The notes under the pieces: generated by a model
What the model was told of the DNA's origin: nothing
The model's input: only the letters and a program-made list of their open reading frames with translations
The model's database searches: none
NCBI GenBank assembly: GCA_018873225.1
Contig: JAEILZ010000003.1
Location: 4,340,001-4,404,000 of the forward strand
Source: [Phialemoniopsis] sp. UDSM-2020
Lineage: Eukaryota; Ascomycota; Sordariomycetes; Thyridiales; Thyridiaceae
Length of the DNA stretch: 64,000 nucleotides
Reading direction: 5' to 3'
Shown: piece after piece, positions 53,385 to 63,586 of the stretch
Numbering within the stretch: the first letter of the stretch is position 1
Layout of the letters: each line of letters opens with the position of its first letter
Position numbers and translations under genes: made by a program

Positions 53385-54002
53385 ATGGAAGACTCCCCGC
53401 AACCAGAGCCGGCGCAAGGCGTCCACGAACCTTTCACCAAAGCCGAGCGCATGCAGCAACTGAGCGAGATCGACTACGTAAGTCCACTCACTCCCACGAT
53501 ACACGCATTTCCATAGACTAACATCATCGCGCAGGACATCACCAAGCTCCTGACCCTAACAAGCGACGCCCTCAAAGTCCTCACAAAGCAAGACCCACCA
53601 GCAGCATCGACGACTAACCCCTCCTCCTCAGACGGCGGCGGCGGCGGCGGTGGCGAGCCCGAAAAGTCCCCCGAGGAGCAGACGGCCGCCTTCAAGACGT
53701 CGATGGACGCCTTCCTCTCGACGCTGCACTCGGTCGACGTGCGCCTCAAGCGGCAGATCATGGGCCTCGAGGAGGCCGGGATCATCTCGCTCAAGGAGAA
53801 CAAGGCCGGGCGCGCCTCGCTCGAGCCCAACGGCATCGGCAACGTCGGCAGCCTCGACGTCGGCTGGCTCAACAGCCGCAGCAACAAGGTCGAGCGCGAC
53901 ATGGAGGCCGAGCTGTGGGAGCGGGCGCGCGAGCATCTCGAGGGCATGTCTCCCGGCGGAGAAGGGTCGTCGACGACGAGGGATGTCAACATGGACGGCT
54001 GA
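53385..54002 (+). CDS. med11: Mediator complex subunit 11
   Basis: Two exons, 53385-53477 and 53535-54002, with a 57-nt intron (donor GTAAGT, acceptor GCGCAG); 186 residues. The N-terminal helix FTKAERMQQLSEIDY joins across the intron to DITKLLTLTSDALKVLT, the helical Med11 signature in which a query helix is followed by repeated Leu residues. An acidic, Gly-rich insert is followed by EEQTAAFKTSMDAFLSTLHS and VDVRLKRQIMGLEEAGII, the second half of the conserved four-helix region. Then comes a fungal C-terminal extension with VGWLNSRSNKVERDMEAELW. Med11 pairs with Med22 in the Mediator head and contacts TFIIH and Pol II during initiation. It shares its upstream region with TAF5. Its 3' end converges on the secreted-protein gene with only 194 bp between stops. 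Confidence 0.9.
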
Positions 54003-54196
54003 GCTCCTCCCGGAATTTTGATAGCATTGGCATTGGCGAGGCGTTTATATGGGTTAATGAGCATTTTCACGGGGACAAGGGCAGGTATTGCATCAGGGAA
54101 TCAAGAACTTTTCCATTACGAGAATGCTATCTCGTTCGCCGTCGTTTCCGTCTACCTACTGAAGTCTGTCTCGCACCACGGTCCGTCATGTCGTGT

Positions 54197-54860
54197 TCAA
54201 GCCTTGGTCGCGTTGCAAAGCTTGTCAAAGCCACCGACTGCGAGGTTGGCAGGATCGCTATCCTCAACAAACAGAGACTCGTCGAGCCTGGGAGAACGGT
54301 TAGCACACAGTCACTGCCATCGGTGGCTTCTGGTACTCACAGGGCATCATAAGTGATGCAGGCAAAGTGCTCCTGGCTGGTGCCGATTTGGACTGTCGAT
54401 AAGGTTAGAACCATATCGTTTGGTTAGGATCGGCTGGCTGGCTTCTCACCGTAACGACCAAAGTACGAAACGCAGCCCTTCTCGCCATTGCAGGAGTACT
54501 GGCACTTGAAGGCGCCGTAATCATCCATGCCACCGCCGGCAGTCAGACCGAGGTACTGTTCAGCGCAACCTCAGATCAGTTCTCCTACTCAATAAAGAGT
54601 GCATCAAATTCTCACGGGAGACTCACAGTGGTGTGGAGGGCGTGCTTGGCAGCCCAGGTGCGGTCCGGCTCGTAGTTCTTGTTGGAGAGCGCGGTGGGCA
54701 GGGAAGCGGAGACGTTGAGATACTTGATATCGAAAGACGGGACGGAGGCAGCAACACCGGTGGTGCAGGTCGCTCCGACGGCCTCGGTGCTGGCGGGTGC
54801 AGCTCCGGCCTGGATGATGAGGCCGGCGGCCAGGGCAGCAAGAATGGTCTTGGCGAACAT
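54197..54860 (-). CDS. Small secreted cysteine protein, unknown family
   Basis: Four exons, 54860-54627, 54555-54450, 54392-54341 and 54287-54197, with introns of 71, 57 and 53 nt whose joins keep the frame; 160 residues. Residues 1-20 (MFAKTILAALAAGLIIQAGA) are a clear signal peptide. The mature protein has six cysteines: Cys32, three in FKCQYSCNGEKGC, one in EHFACITYDALL, and one near the C-terminus in KLCNATKA. An even number suggests three disulfides. Other conserved-looking blocks are DDYGAFKCQ, VSYFGRYV and LDESLF. The sequence has N-glycosylation sites NVS and NAT. It resembles a group of small secreted ascomycete proteins known only as hypotheticals. Size, secretion and cysteines would fit an effector or cell-surface protein, but nothing shows which. 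Confidence 0.85.
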
Positions 54861-56200
54861 GATTGCTGATGGAAGCGAAGTTTGAAGGTCAAGCGAGCCT
54901 AGCTGCGAATGTTTGATTGAAGAAGCTGAGAAGTAATGATCAGAAAAAGAAACGCTTTTTGTACTGCGATATGGTGTAGAAAATTCAACTTGGATGAAGG
55001 TGAAGACGATGCTGAGAATGAAGGTCTGGTGAACGAAGTCTAGTTTGTGAGAAACGCAGATGGAGATTTAAATACTCTCAAGGATCTCTGATTCACCTGT
55101 TGAACAATACGCCTACACTTTTCTTCTCATTCTTCGCAGTTCCTGCGAATAGGACCTCAAGGATGAAGTCTGACTTCCATCCGGTGTCACCACTGAGTCT
55201 CATCATCGCCGAGATCCATCCCTGTCTACCCACCATTTCCTACGCCCTCAATCTTTCCTCGATAGAACACATAGTTCAGATGAACGTTCCTTATTCTTCC
55301 CCAACCATTGTTCCAATTCTGTGCTCTTCCGATATTTACGTGGTGTGGTGGCCTACTCTTTTTGCCGGCTAATTGCATGCCACCAACTGGCCATCAAGAA
55401 GACAGGACGACGATCCCGGATGAGTTGTCCGGTTCCTGCAGCGCTTTCTACAATGTCTCATTGTTCTTTGGGAGAAATAGCATATAGAAGAAACGGCAGC
55501 ACATCACTGGCCGTAGGCCTGCTTACCCGGTTTTAACACCGGGATGTGTGGACTGAGCTGCACATTTCCCATTCCGTGCCTCTACCGTTTCTTAGGGTAT
55601 TTCCCCCTAGCATGATTGGTCATTCTTCGAACATTCAATAGATGTGACCATTGTGTCAATGACTGGATTAGTCGGTGTCAGCTTGGATGCCTGCACACTG
55701 AGAGGGACAAAGCATGTGAGGTAAGGTGCGTAGACAGTGCTAAACCAGCGGCTGCGCAAATAATTTGACAATCTACCAGTGTTGTCAGTATCTGTCAATG
55801 TGCTACAAGGACCCTTGATGACTTAAGGTGTGAGTCCGACCTGGAATCCGGGATAGCAAATCCAATCAGAACTCCAACACCACAGATCTCACCACCATCA
55901 GCTCACCGGTACACAAGACGACGACAACTTGATAGGCTCGCACAGAGACCCCCGAATTTGTCATTATGTTGCTTCCTCTTCCTTCAGCTTCAGAACAAGC
56001 AAGCTATTATGTACTGTGCTAATCAGCTACCACTGGGGCAGCCATAAAGACTAATGCATGTATCCATAAGGGATTCCAAAAAAGGAAATAATCACACAAA
56101 CACCAGCCTTGCCAATCAATGTCCCGTATGCTGAGGATACACTAGGAAAAGTACCGTCTTGTTCTCTCACCTGTCCTTCTTCCAGATCCTGGGAGAAAGC
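54861..56200. other. Intergenic: promoter of the secreted-protein gene and 3' region of the M28 protease
   Basis: Both neighbours are on the minus strand. The first 200 bp hold the promoter and leader of the secreted-protein gene. The rest is of mixed composition with no supported coding region, repeat or RNA gene. Confidence 0.4.
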
Positions 56201-59200
56201 TTACAACATGAAGCTCTTCCTGCCCTCCACGAGCCCAACCCTGCGCTTCGTGACCCGAACCCACGTAGGCGCGTATTGCCAGGCTTCGTCCAGGGCGGGG
56301 ATGACGCCCTTGGTGTTGGCATCGCTCCAAGAGCAGGTCACCGCACCTTCGAGACCGCTCTCCCGCTTCTTGAGCTCGTCCGAGTTGTTGTCGGCATTAG
56401 ACTCACCACCTGCCTCGACCACTTCCTCCAGAGCTGATTTACCATCCTGGTCGTCCCACTCCACATCCACGATCCACGTCTTGTCCCAGTCCCTGCGCCA
56501 CAGCATGAACTCATCGATATGTCGGCTGTCAACCGGTCCATACCGAGAATCCCACTCCTTGTCCGATCCGTGCACGTAGACACTGGTGACAGGCTTCTTG
56601 AAAGTCAGGAGACAGGCCCGCGTATCCAATGCATCGATCATGAGCGTAGCCTTATTGTGCCCAGGCGCAAATGTGTTGATCGTGATCAGTGAATCGTAGC
56701 CTTTCTGCGGCGGAAGTCCTGGGCCCACGTTCGGATTCAGGTGAGGCGCCACATCGGAACCATCGTAGCTGCAAGTGACGAGGGTGTCCGAGCCGTTGCC
56801 GTGGCGGCAGTCGATAAGCTTGCCCGACGCTGAGGGCATTTCAGCCATGACAGGTTTGACATACTCCTCCAGACCAGTATAAACAACCTTGGTCGCGCCG
56901 GTGTCGAGGTCGAGCTCTTGAGCGAAGTAAATTTTGTAAGGGTTCGCTGGCGAGAAGGGGAAAGCAACCAGGTTGTAGATTAGGGTGCCGACGAAGACGC
57001 AGAAAAGGAATAGCGGAACGTGGTGGGTAACACGGTGGATGAAGGGCGTGACAGGAAGCAAAAGCAAGATGCTAAAGATGGCAACGAGCAAGTAGGGAAG
57101 CAACAGCGAGCTCCCGTCCTCGCCAGTTTGGTTGATGCTATACGACAAAGCCAGAGCCAGTGGAGCGGCGAGGATGAGGGTGAACGGCCCAAGCAAAAGG
57201 AACTGCAGGATCCAGGCCGAGCTGGGCAAAGAGCCGGACCAGTTTTGCTCGTGTAGATAGGGCTGATTTGGGCCCTTCTGAGTGTCGCGTCGGCTAGGAT
57301 CTAGCATGTTGGAGAGAGTGCGGCGGTAGCCGGTCGAGAATGTGGTTCTGGCATTCTCGTCGTTTGACCGCCCGACAAGGGGAGTAGTCTCGGTAGGCCC
57401 CACGTCTTCGTCATCGTCATCACGAACAGCCGACTCACCCTCGACCTCATCGGCGCTCGGAGCAATAAGAGAGTCGCTGTGGGGAACGGCGTGTAAGTGA
57501 TCACGAACTTCGTCATCATCCTGCGCATCCAAAGCGAACGTCTGTCGCTTGGGTAGAGCAAAGAACTCGAGGGCTCCAACGAGCGCGGAGAGGAACACCT
57601 GCGATTGCCAGAAGACGGCAACGTAGCCAGAGGCAATGTTGAAACGGTCCTCGAAAACGGTGACAACGACAAGAACCGCCCATCCAATGACGAACAGCCA
57701 GAAGTGTGTGTATGCCCGGTGAAGAGCGCTGGGTCTGGCGAAGTCGGCACCCCGCATGATGGTCCAAAATGCAAAGTAGAAAAGTGACAACGACATGGCC
57801 CACACAGCATACGAGCTGCTGTGCACGATCAGAGGGTTGACCTTCCTAAGCAACAAGGCGGCGCCGATCGTCAGCCCGCCGGCAATGACCAAAGCAAGGG
57901 GGAACCGGAAGAGGCCTCGTAGTCCTCCGGTAGAAACCTTCTCTCGATCGGGTTCCTCGCCAACCCAGACATGCGTGCTGAAGATGTAGTTCTTGTCGCT
58001 CCTATGCACAAGATAGGTCACGAGCAGCAATGCCAGTGGGCTGACAATCAGGATAGTGAGAGACCAGGCGAACATCGCTCTAAGACGGAACAATACCAGC
58101 TTCTCGCCAAACAAGTCGAACCAAACTCCACGGGTAGGCTTTCCGTTCGCGACCATGTCCTTGCGGCCATCCGGACGAGGTCCAATAAACGTCTTGCCCG
58201 TGTCGCCGGACAAGCCGGTGACCGTCGCCAGGGATCCAGAGAGCATGTGCCACAGGCTCTGCTGAGAGGCATGGCGCACGTCATCCTGGTTCGTGTGGTA
58301 GAGAGAGCGGGGACTGTAGAATGCCATGTCGAGACCCCTGTGGCCGAACTTCTCCCAGATGACATAGTCCGTCTGGCTCCTGATCATGCCCAGCTTGAAG
58401 CTGTCGCTGGCGACGACCGACGAGAACGGGTTTGGCGCGTTTCGATAAGCATTTGCAACCTCCGTGTCGGTGGCCCGGAAGAGGACAGCCCGTCCTCCAG
58501 CTCCAGCGCCCTCGAGGTTCAGAAAGGTGTGGATGAACGGGAGAAGCGGGGTCTTGCCGAATGCTCGAGCACCATTGAGGAGGTCTTCCTCTCCATTGTT
58601 GAAGAGGACCACAATGCCTCGGCGCGGCTTGTTCTGAGGCACAGTGAAGTACCGGATCAGCTGAAGACAGGTGATGACTCCCATGCCATCATCGGTAGCG
58701 CCATAGCCAGTCGATACCGAGTCGTAATGCGAGTTCACCAAAACGCCTCCCTTTCCAAACGCCTTTGCACGGCGCTCCACCTCGGCGTACGGCTGCTTCC
58801 ACCAGTCGCCTGCATCGTCGTCCTCACCGCGAATGTAAACCATTACATTGTTGCCCTCAAAGTACGATGGGGGCTTCCCGGTTTCGTTGAACGTGATGTT
58901 TGACACAATGTCATTGAAGACAGTCACTTGGTGATCAGCGCGTGGTGCAACAACCGGCTTGTCTGTCTCGCTGGACCAGGACACGCCGTTGGAGTCGAGT
59001 ATCTCCTGTGTCCGCAGCAACAGCCAATCGCGCACCCTGTCGTTTGCGCGACTGTTGTAGGGGTGGAACTCCTTGGTCAAGCTGGCGAGATCATGCCATG
59101 CTTCCGTGATGTTGACGCCGTGAGGGATCTTCTTCTCCGAGGGGACGGAGGGCACTGTGTTATGGACGACAAGAATGGGGATAAGCAAAGCGAGGTAGAT

Positions 59201-59260
59201 GATGGTCGTCCAGAAGGTGACCTGGCCGGGCCGGAAGGCAATGGGATTGCTCCACGCCAT
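56201..59260 (-). CDS. Vacuolar membrane M28-family metalloprotease (Pff1-like)
   Basis: 1019 residues with the start placed at ATG 59260 (MAWSNPIAFRPGQVTFWTT), which matches the usual N-terminus of this family; 13 more in-frame codons reach an ATG at 59299. An N-terminal transmembrane helix (WTTIIYLALLIPILVV) is followed by a lumenal M28 aminopeptidase-like domain with metal ligands in VLVNSHYDSVSTGYGATDDG, FNNGEEDLLNGA, FLNLEGAGAGG and YHTNQDDVRHAS. All expected His/Asp/Glu ligands are present. About eight further helices follow, with an acidic cytosolic loop (DDDDEDVGPTE) between them, and then a C-terminal beta-rich lumenal domain. The yeast homologue YBR074W (Pff1) is a multispanning vacuolar membrane protein. 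The substrate is unknown. Confidence 0.94.
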   Translation of the reverse strand: MAWSNPIAFRPGQVTFWTTIIYLALLIPILVVHNTVPSVPSEKKIPHGVNITEAWHDLASLTKEFHPYNSRANDRVRDWLLLRTQEILDSNGVSWSSETDKPVVAPRADHQVTVFNDIVSNITFNETGKPPSYFEGNNVMVYIRGEDDDAGDWWKQPYAEVERRAKAFGKGGVLVNSHYDSVSTGYGATDDGMGVITCLQLIRYFTVPQNKPRRGIVVLFNNGEEDLLNGARAFGKTPLLPFIHTFLNLEGAGAGGRAVLFRATDTEVANAYRNAPNPFSSVVASDSFKLGMIRSQTDYVIWEKFGHRGLDMAFYSPRSLYHTNQDDVRHASQQSLWHMLSGSLATVTGLSGDTGKTFIGPRPDGRKDMVANGKPTRGVWFDLFGEKLVLFRLRAMFAWSLTILIVSPLALLLVTYLVHRSDKNYIFSTHVWVGEEPDREKVSTGGLRGLFRFPLALVIAGGLTIGAALLLRKVNPLIVHSSSYAVWAMSLSLFYFAFWTIMRGADFARPSALHRAYTHFWLFVIGWAVLVVVTVFEDRFNIASGYVAVFWQSQVFLSALVGALEFFALPKRQTFALDAQDDDEVRDHLHAVPHSDSLIAPSADEVEGESAVRDDDDEDVGPTETTPLVGRSNDENARTTFSTGYRRTLSNMLDPSRRDTQKGPNQPYLHEQNWSGSLPSSAWILQFLLLGPFTLILAAPLALALSYSINQTGEDGSSLLLPYLLVAIFSILLLLPVTPFIHRVTHHVPLFLFCVFVGTLIYNLVAFPFSPANPYKIYFAQELDLDTGATKVVYTGLEEYVKPVMAEMPSASGKLIDCRHGNGSDTLVTCSYDGSDVAPHLNPNVGPGLPPQKGYDSLITINTFAPGHNKATLMIDALDTRACLLTFKKPVTSVYVHGSDKEWDSRYGPVDSRHIDEFMLWRRDWDKTWIVDVEWDDQDGKSALEEVVEAGGESNADNNSDELKKRESGLEGAVTCSWSDANTKGVIPALDEAWQYAPTWVRVTKRRVGLVEGRKSFML

Positions 59261-59717
59261 GCTTGCGGAAATGCAAATCAAGTCCAGCAAAACATGCAAT
59301 TGAAGCGACTCCCCTTCATCTACACTGATACAGGATGTAAGGAGTTGTTCTCTATGGGAAGAGTTGTAGGAGATGAGGCAACAACATTGAGTGAGGTTGG
59401 TGGTCCCCGCGCCGATCGGCTACTTACTGAAGGATGGGGCACGGGATCCATTCTAGCGCAATCCGACGTCACCCACTGCCTATATTGGTACCCGTTTTAG
59501 GTGGGGCTACTCCAAGAGCAACGACTTCATGTTGTTGACGACTTCACATGGGAACCTCATGAGTTGGCAGCCAGTGAAGCGGTAACAATTCATGCTAGAT
59601 ACCTCTTTGTTCACGTCTAGAGATTATAGATTAAACATTGATGCCTGGCAGGGATTGTAAAGTCTTAAGCTGCGACCTTCGTACGAAAGTTGCTTCCTCC
59701 GCGGGTGTTCTTGGGTG
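59261..59717. other. Intergenic: M28 protease promoter and receptor 3' UTR
   Basis: A 457-bp spacer between two minus-strand genes. It holds the M28 protease promoter and the 3' UTR of the NACHT-ankyrin gene. Nothing else was seen. Confidence 0.45.
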
Positions 59718-62483
59718 CTACTTCCCGTCAGGCTTTTTTGCCCCAGCAGCGCGCAGTAATTGAACAACTTCATCACGCTCGGCTTCGATAGCCGCCTGTA
59801 GCGCGCTGTTGAATGGTCCTCCATGCAGATTGACACTAGCCCCCTTACCGAGCAGCATCTGAACGATCTCAACTCTGCCTTGAACTGCTGCAGCCTGCAG
59901 TGCCGTGTTGAGAAGTCCTCCTTGAGTATCGACCTCTGCGCCCTTCTCAAGAAGTATCTTGACAGTCTGGACATGGCCATGAAATGAAGCAGCCTGTAAC
60001 GGTGTGCCGTACTTGTCACTTTGAACATTCATATCTGCACCATTGTCGATCAGGATCTTTACCATCTTCCAGTCCCCCGACAGAACCGATGTCGACACTC
60101 CGAGTAATGCTGTGCCACAATCGCCATTTAGTGCATTGACTTCGGCGCCGTGATCCAGCAGAAGTTGTACGACTTGATGCATGCCTCTCACGGCAGCGCG
60201 ATACAGTGGGTTTTCTCTTGCGCTGTGCGGATTAGCATCGGCCCCCTTTTCTAGCAGCACTCGAGCAATCTCGACAGAATTTGACTCCGAAACAGCCAGC
60301 TGCAACGCTGTTTCGTCCCGCTTGTTTCGTATATGAACGTCAGCGCCTTTGGCAAGGAGTATTCGGGTGATCTGAAGATGGCCCCCGATTGTAGCGAGAT
60401 GCAACGCCGTCATACCGTTTCGATCTTGTACATTGAGACGAGCACCTTGCATGGCGAGCACCTGAACAACCGAAATCGATCCTCGGCGCGCAGCACAGCT
60501 TAGAGGAGTCTCCAGTTCCATGTCTTGCATGTTGATGTCTGCGCCGTTGTCGAGTAGCAACTTCACAATGTTGTACCTATTATGCATTGCAGCAGAATGC
60601 AGCGCTGACTGACCATTCGTGCTCTGAAGATTGATTTCTGCGTGATATTCAATCAACAAGCGTACTAAATCTTCTCTGCCGACTCCTGAGGCACCTATGA
60701 GAGCCGACTGGCCATCCGGACCACCTCGTAGGTCAATATCAGCGCCGGCATCAAGCAAGAAGCGCGCCGTGTCCGTACGACCTTTGGATGAGGCGATATA
60801 GAGCGCAGAGAAATACCCCAAGCTACTTCGCTCATCAACAATGGGACGATCATGAGCTAGGATATATTCAACAATCGACTGGATTCCCACGAAACTTGCC
60901 AGGGCAAGATCAGTCCACAAGTGTATGGCAAAATCGGAACCATTATCTCGAAAATACTTTGGCGCCCAGCCCATGACCACTCCGCTGCTTAAGTTACAAA
61001 GCATGCGCATGTCCTTTGTAAACTTGTCTGTGGCTCGATGGCTTGCAGACCTGAAATGAAGGGGCCAGTTGCTAGCAGCGTAGGGTTGGAAGCGCGCATG
61101 ACAAGGGGGATCAGACGGTTGTTCTTGAATTTGAGGTAGGCCGCCCAATCGCAAATAACTGAGGCAAACTTGTAACATCGTGATATTTGCCGCTGACAAA
61201 TTCAGACGTCCACCCCACTGGCCGTGCTGTTGAGAACCAGTCAGGAACTCTCTAGCTGTCTGATGGATGAAGAACAGTTTTGAGTCGTAGACACTTATAA
61301 AGAGGCCACAGAAATTGCGGACGATAATCTTGAAAGTGTTATCTGGCCACAGAGCTTCGTCAAGATCTGCATATAGTGATATTGGACTCTTCGCAACCGC
61401 TAGCGTCCAGGCAATGTTCGCCTCGTCCAGAGTCAGGGGTCGCTTTGCAGCAAGTACAATCTGGAGAAGGAGGCTTGTTTGCTCCTGGTCCTTGCTTCGG
61501 CGCAATATATGTTCATAGGCATCAGAGACTTCAGAAGGTATTGTGGATAAAAGGCGTTCAATATCGCTTCGTCTTCCATACACGCAAGGGTTCTGCTGGA
61601 TGATGTCGAAGGTAAGATACAGCCAAAGATACGTACGATTTTGTTGACTTTTTAAACGCTGGGATATCGCTTCTTTGTGTTCTTTCTTGAATCCGCAAGT
61701 GATATCATCAAGTTTGGCATCGATGACGCGATCAATATCTTGCGCGATGTAGTCAGACTTGTCATCGCCGTCAAGGCGAAGATATGACGCAACGGAAGAA
61801 ATTCTTCTGAAAGAGGCCTCGAGGTCATCGTAAGGCCGACTTGTGATGAGAAATTTGACCCAAGAGGGTGAAGCATAAGAGCTCGAGCTGCGACCCCACG
61901 ATTTGTATTGCTCCAAAAGTTTTTCGATAAGTTGTTGCCTGCTCTTCCTCTCGCACTCATCAAGCGCATCTAAGACGCATATAATCCCAGAAGCGGAGGA
62001 CTGGGCGCATTCGATTAGGATGCTCCATAGCACAGAAAAGTTATGTGCTATATCTTGGCCATGGGCTTTGTGATGGCCTAGAGCAATGTCCATGAGTTTG
62101 CTAGAAAGGTCCTGCGTGAGGATCTGGTGAAGAATAGCCCTGAGAGCGTCGGTACTGAACATCTGGTCTTCATTCCCATCCTTGAAGAAGAAATAGCACA
62201 CAATAGGCATGCTGCGGCTCGTAGACAATCGCCAAGGTTCGTCAGCCATGGCCCGCGATAGTACTGACTTCCCACATCCCGGGCCAGCAGTGACCCAGAG
62301 GAAACTGGACGTTTCAGAGTGTTGCCATCTGCGGTATGTGGTGTTGTTGAAGAACCATTCGCATGTTCCTTCAACCTTTTGCGGATTGAAGTCTTTATAA
62401 TCTTCATAGCTACACGCCAAGCTCTGCAGGAGCTCGTGCTTGCGCCGTTCCTTTTCGAATTCCGGCTCGCGTCGTACCCTCAT
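59718..62483 (-). CDS. NACHT-ankyrin STAND receptor (fungal NLR-like)
   Basis: 921 residues in one open frame, ATG 62483, stop at 59718. The NTPase module begins almost at once: CEWFFNN, then the P-loop GPGCGKS at 67-73, CYFFFKDG near 96, Walker B VLDALDECE at 170-178, and sensor-like WVKFLITSRPY. A winged-helix-like region follows (LLLQIVLAAKRPLTLDEANI, FCGLFISVYDSKLFFIHQTA). From about 555 to the end are eleven ankyrin repeats with consensus GADINxQ...TALxxAAxxGH. Such proteins act in fungal non-self recognition and programmed cell death. A normal N-terminal effector domain is absent, so the 5' end may be incomplete. An intron-like stretch just upstream (about 62487-62553, with GTAAAC donor, CTAAC branch, CCTAG acceptor) would put an ATG exactly at the exon junction. 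Confidence 0.9.
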   Translation of the reverse strand: MRVRREPEFEKERRKHELLQSLACSYEDYKDFNPQKVEGTCEWFFNNTTYRRWQHSETSSFLWVTAGPGCGKSVLSRAMADEPWRLSTSRSMPIVCYFFFKDGNEDQMFSTDALRAILHQILTQDLSSKLMDIALGHHKAHGQDIAHNFSVLWSILIECAQSSASGIICVLDALDECERKSRQQLIEKLLEQYKSWGRSSSSYASPSWVKFLITSRPYDDLEASFRRISSVASYLRLDGDDKSDYIAQDIDRVIDAKLDDITCGFKKEHKEAISQRLKSQQNRTYLWLYLTFDIIQQNPCVYGRRSDIERLLSTIPSEVSDAYEHILRRSKDQEQTSLLLQIVLAAKRPLTLDEANIAWTLAVAKSPISLYADLDEALWPDNTFKIIVRNFCGLFISVYDSKLFFIHQTAREFLTGSQQHGQWGGRLNLSAANITMLQVCLSYLRLGGLPQIQEQPSDPPCHARFQPYAASNWPLHFRSASHRATDKFTKDMRMLCNLSSGVVMGWAPKYFRDNGSDFAIHLWTDLALASFVGIQSIVEYILAHDRPIVDERSSLGYFSALYIASSKGRTDTARFLLDAGADIDLRGGPDGQSALIGASGVGREDLVRLLIEYHAEINLQSTNGQSALHSAAMHNRYNIVKLLLDNGADINMQDMELETPLSCAARRGSISVVQVLAMQGARLNVQDRNGMTALHLATIGGHLQITRILLAKGADVHIRNKRDETALQLAVSESNSVEIARVLLEKGADANPHSARENPLYRAAVRGMHQVVQLLLDHGAEVNALNGDCGTALLGVSTSVLSGDWKMVKILIDNGADMNVQSDKYGTPLQAASFHGHVQTVKILLEKGAEVDTQGGLLNTALQAAAVQGRVEIVQMLLGKGASVNLHGGPFNSALQAAIEAERDEVVQLLRAAGAKKPDGK

Positions 62484-63586
62484 GCTCTAGGATGGTGGTT
62501 AGTTCTGGTGCTGTGGCTATCTTCACAAAGGCGACTGGGTTAAGTGACTAGTATGTTTACCATTTTGTATTGCCTCTCTGATCATCATCGATTAGACACC
62601 CACGGTATCACAGAAAGCTCACTACTCAATCGCACAGGGTAGCGTTGAGGTGTAATGAAATGCACCAACAGACTGCAGCAGAGACGGCAGTCCTGCAATT
62701 AAAGTAATGAAAACTTCTTAGAAAGCTTCGAGGAAAGAACGAACGAAGTCTTAAAAATGATTCGCCGAATCAATCATGGATGGTATCGCTTGAGAGCGCG
62801 CGATTTGCAAAAAACCAACGAAGTGTTCAGGGCATTACGTTGGATGCCTCAACTCAACTCGCGGGGTACGCACAAATCCCAGCAGGCTGCATTGGGTTTC
62901 CGGCGGTTGGGCGACCAATCACGCCTGCACTCGAACCTTCTAACTGCGGTTCATGTGACCAGAAAGAAGAGGCAGCTCCCTTGTTGTAGTCATGGGTGAG
63001 GTGCTGTTGCACATTGACGACCTGCCTCGTCCAGTAGCTTGGAGCGCCGACCTGGCTACTTCGATATGGACACCCGAGGAGTTTCTTAGATTGTCCAGCC
63101 AGTCCGCAGCAGCTCAGCTTATAGGAGACAGATTTCCTACTCTCTGTAGATAGTGGTCTCGGCGGGCAGAAATTCACAATGCAACACTATATATGGAGAT
63201 GTTTTGGGACATCTCGCACCCACAAACAATAAACCAACACAAGTAAAAGCACATCGTATTCCTATGTAGCGCTACAAGAACCTCCAGCCTATGAAAACGA
63301 ATAACAAAGGTCAGGATTGTTCATCTACAATACAGTTAGTTGCAAAACTAGGCGTCGTGCCGGCCGAATCAAAGACGACAAAAGTTGTTGATCTCGTCGC
63401 TGCCCCTAAAACAGGTAGTTCTCTTTCATTCTTTTGTTTCTTTTTCGAGTGAGTATTCAATCCTCGGATTGCTTCCAAGTCTTTTTTGTTAGACTTCCAA
63501 GGGATGGAAAGAAAGAGCAGCCACGAAGAAGGTGGCACCGCTCAAGAGTCGGGAGAGGTTAGTCCGCGTCAGTATGCCGTCCTCAA
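62484..63586. other. Intergenic: upstream region of the NACHT gene and BBP 3' UTR
   Basis: A 1.1-kb spacer between two minus-strand genes. The low end has the putative 5' intron of the NACHT-ankyrin gene and its promoter, and the high end the BBP 3' UTR. No effector-domain exon could be recognised. Confidence 0.4.

Noticed and set aside
54183..54350. Plus-strand frame VAKLVKATDC, similar to spurious frames often translated from tRNA genes
   Set aside because: The same DNA is coding on the minus strand as exon 4 of the small secreted protein, and there is no cloverleaf.
57971..58903. 310-codon plus-strand frame opposite the M28 protease
   Set aside because: The minus strand encodes the protease with all catalytic residues; this frame is its shadow.
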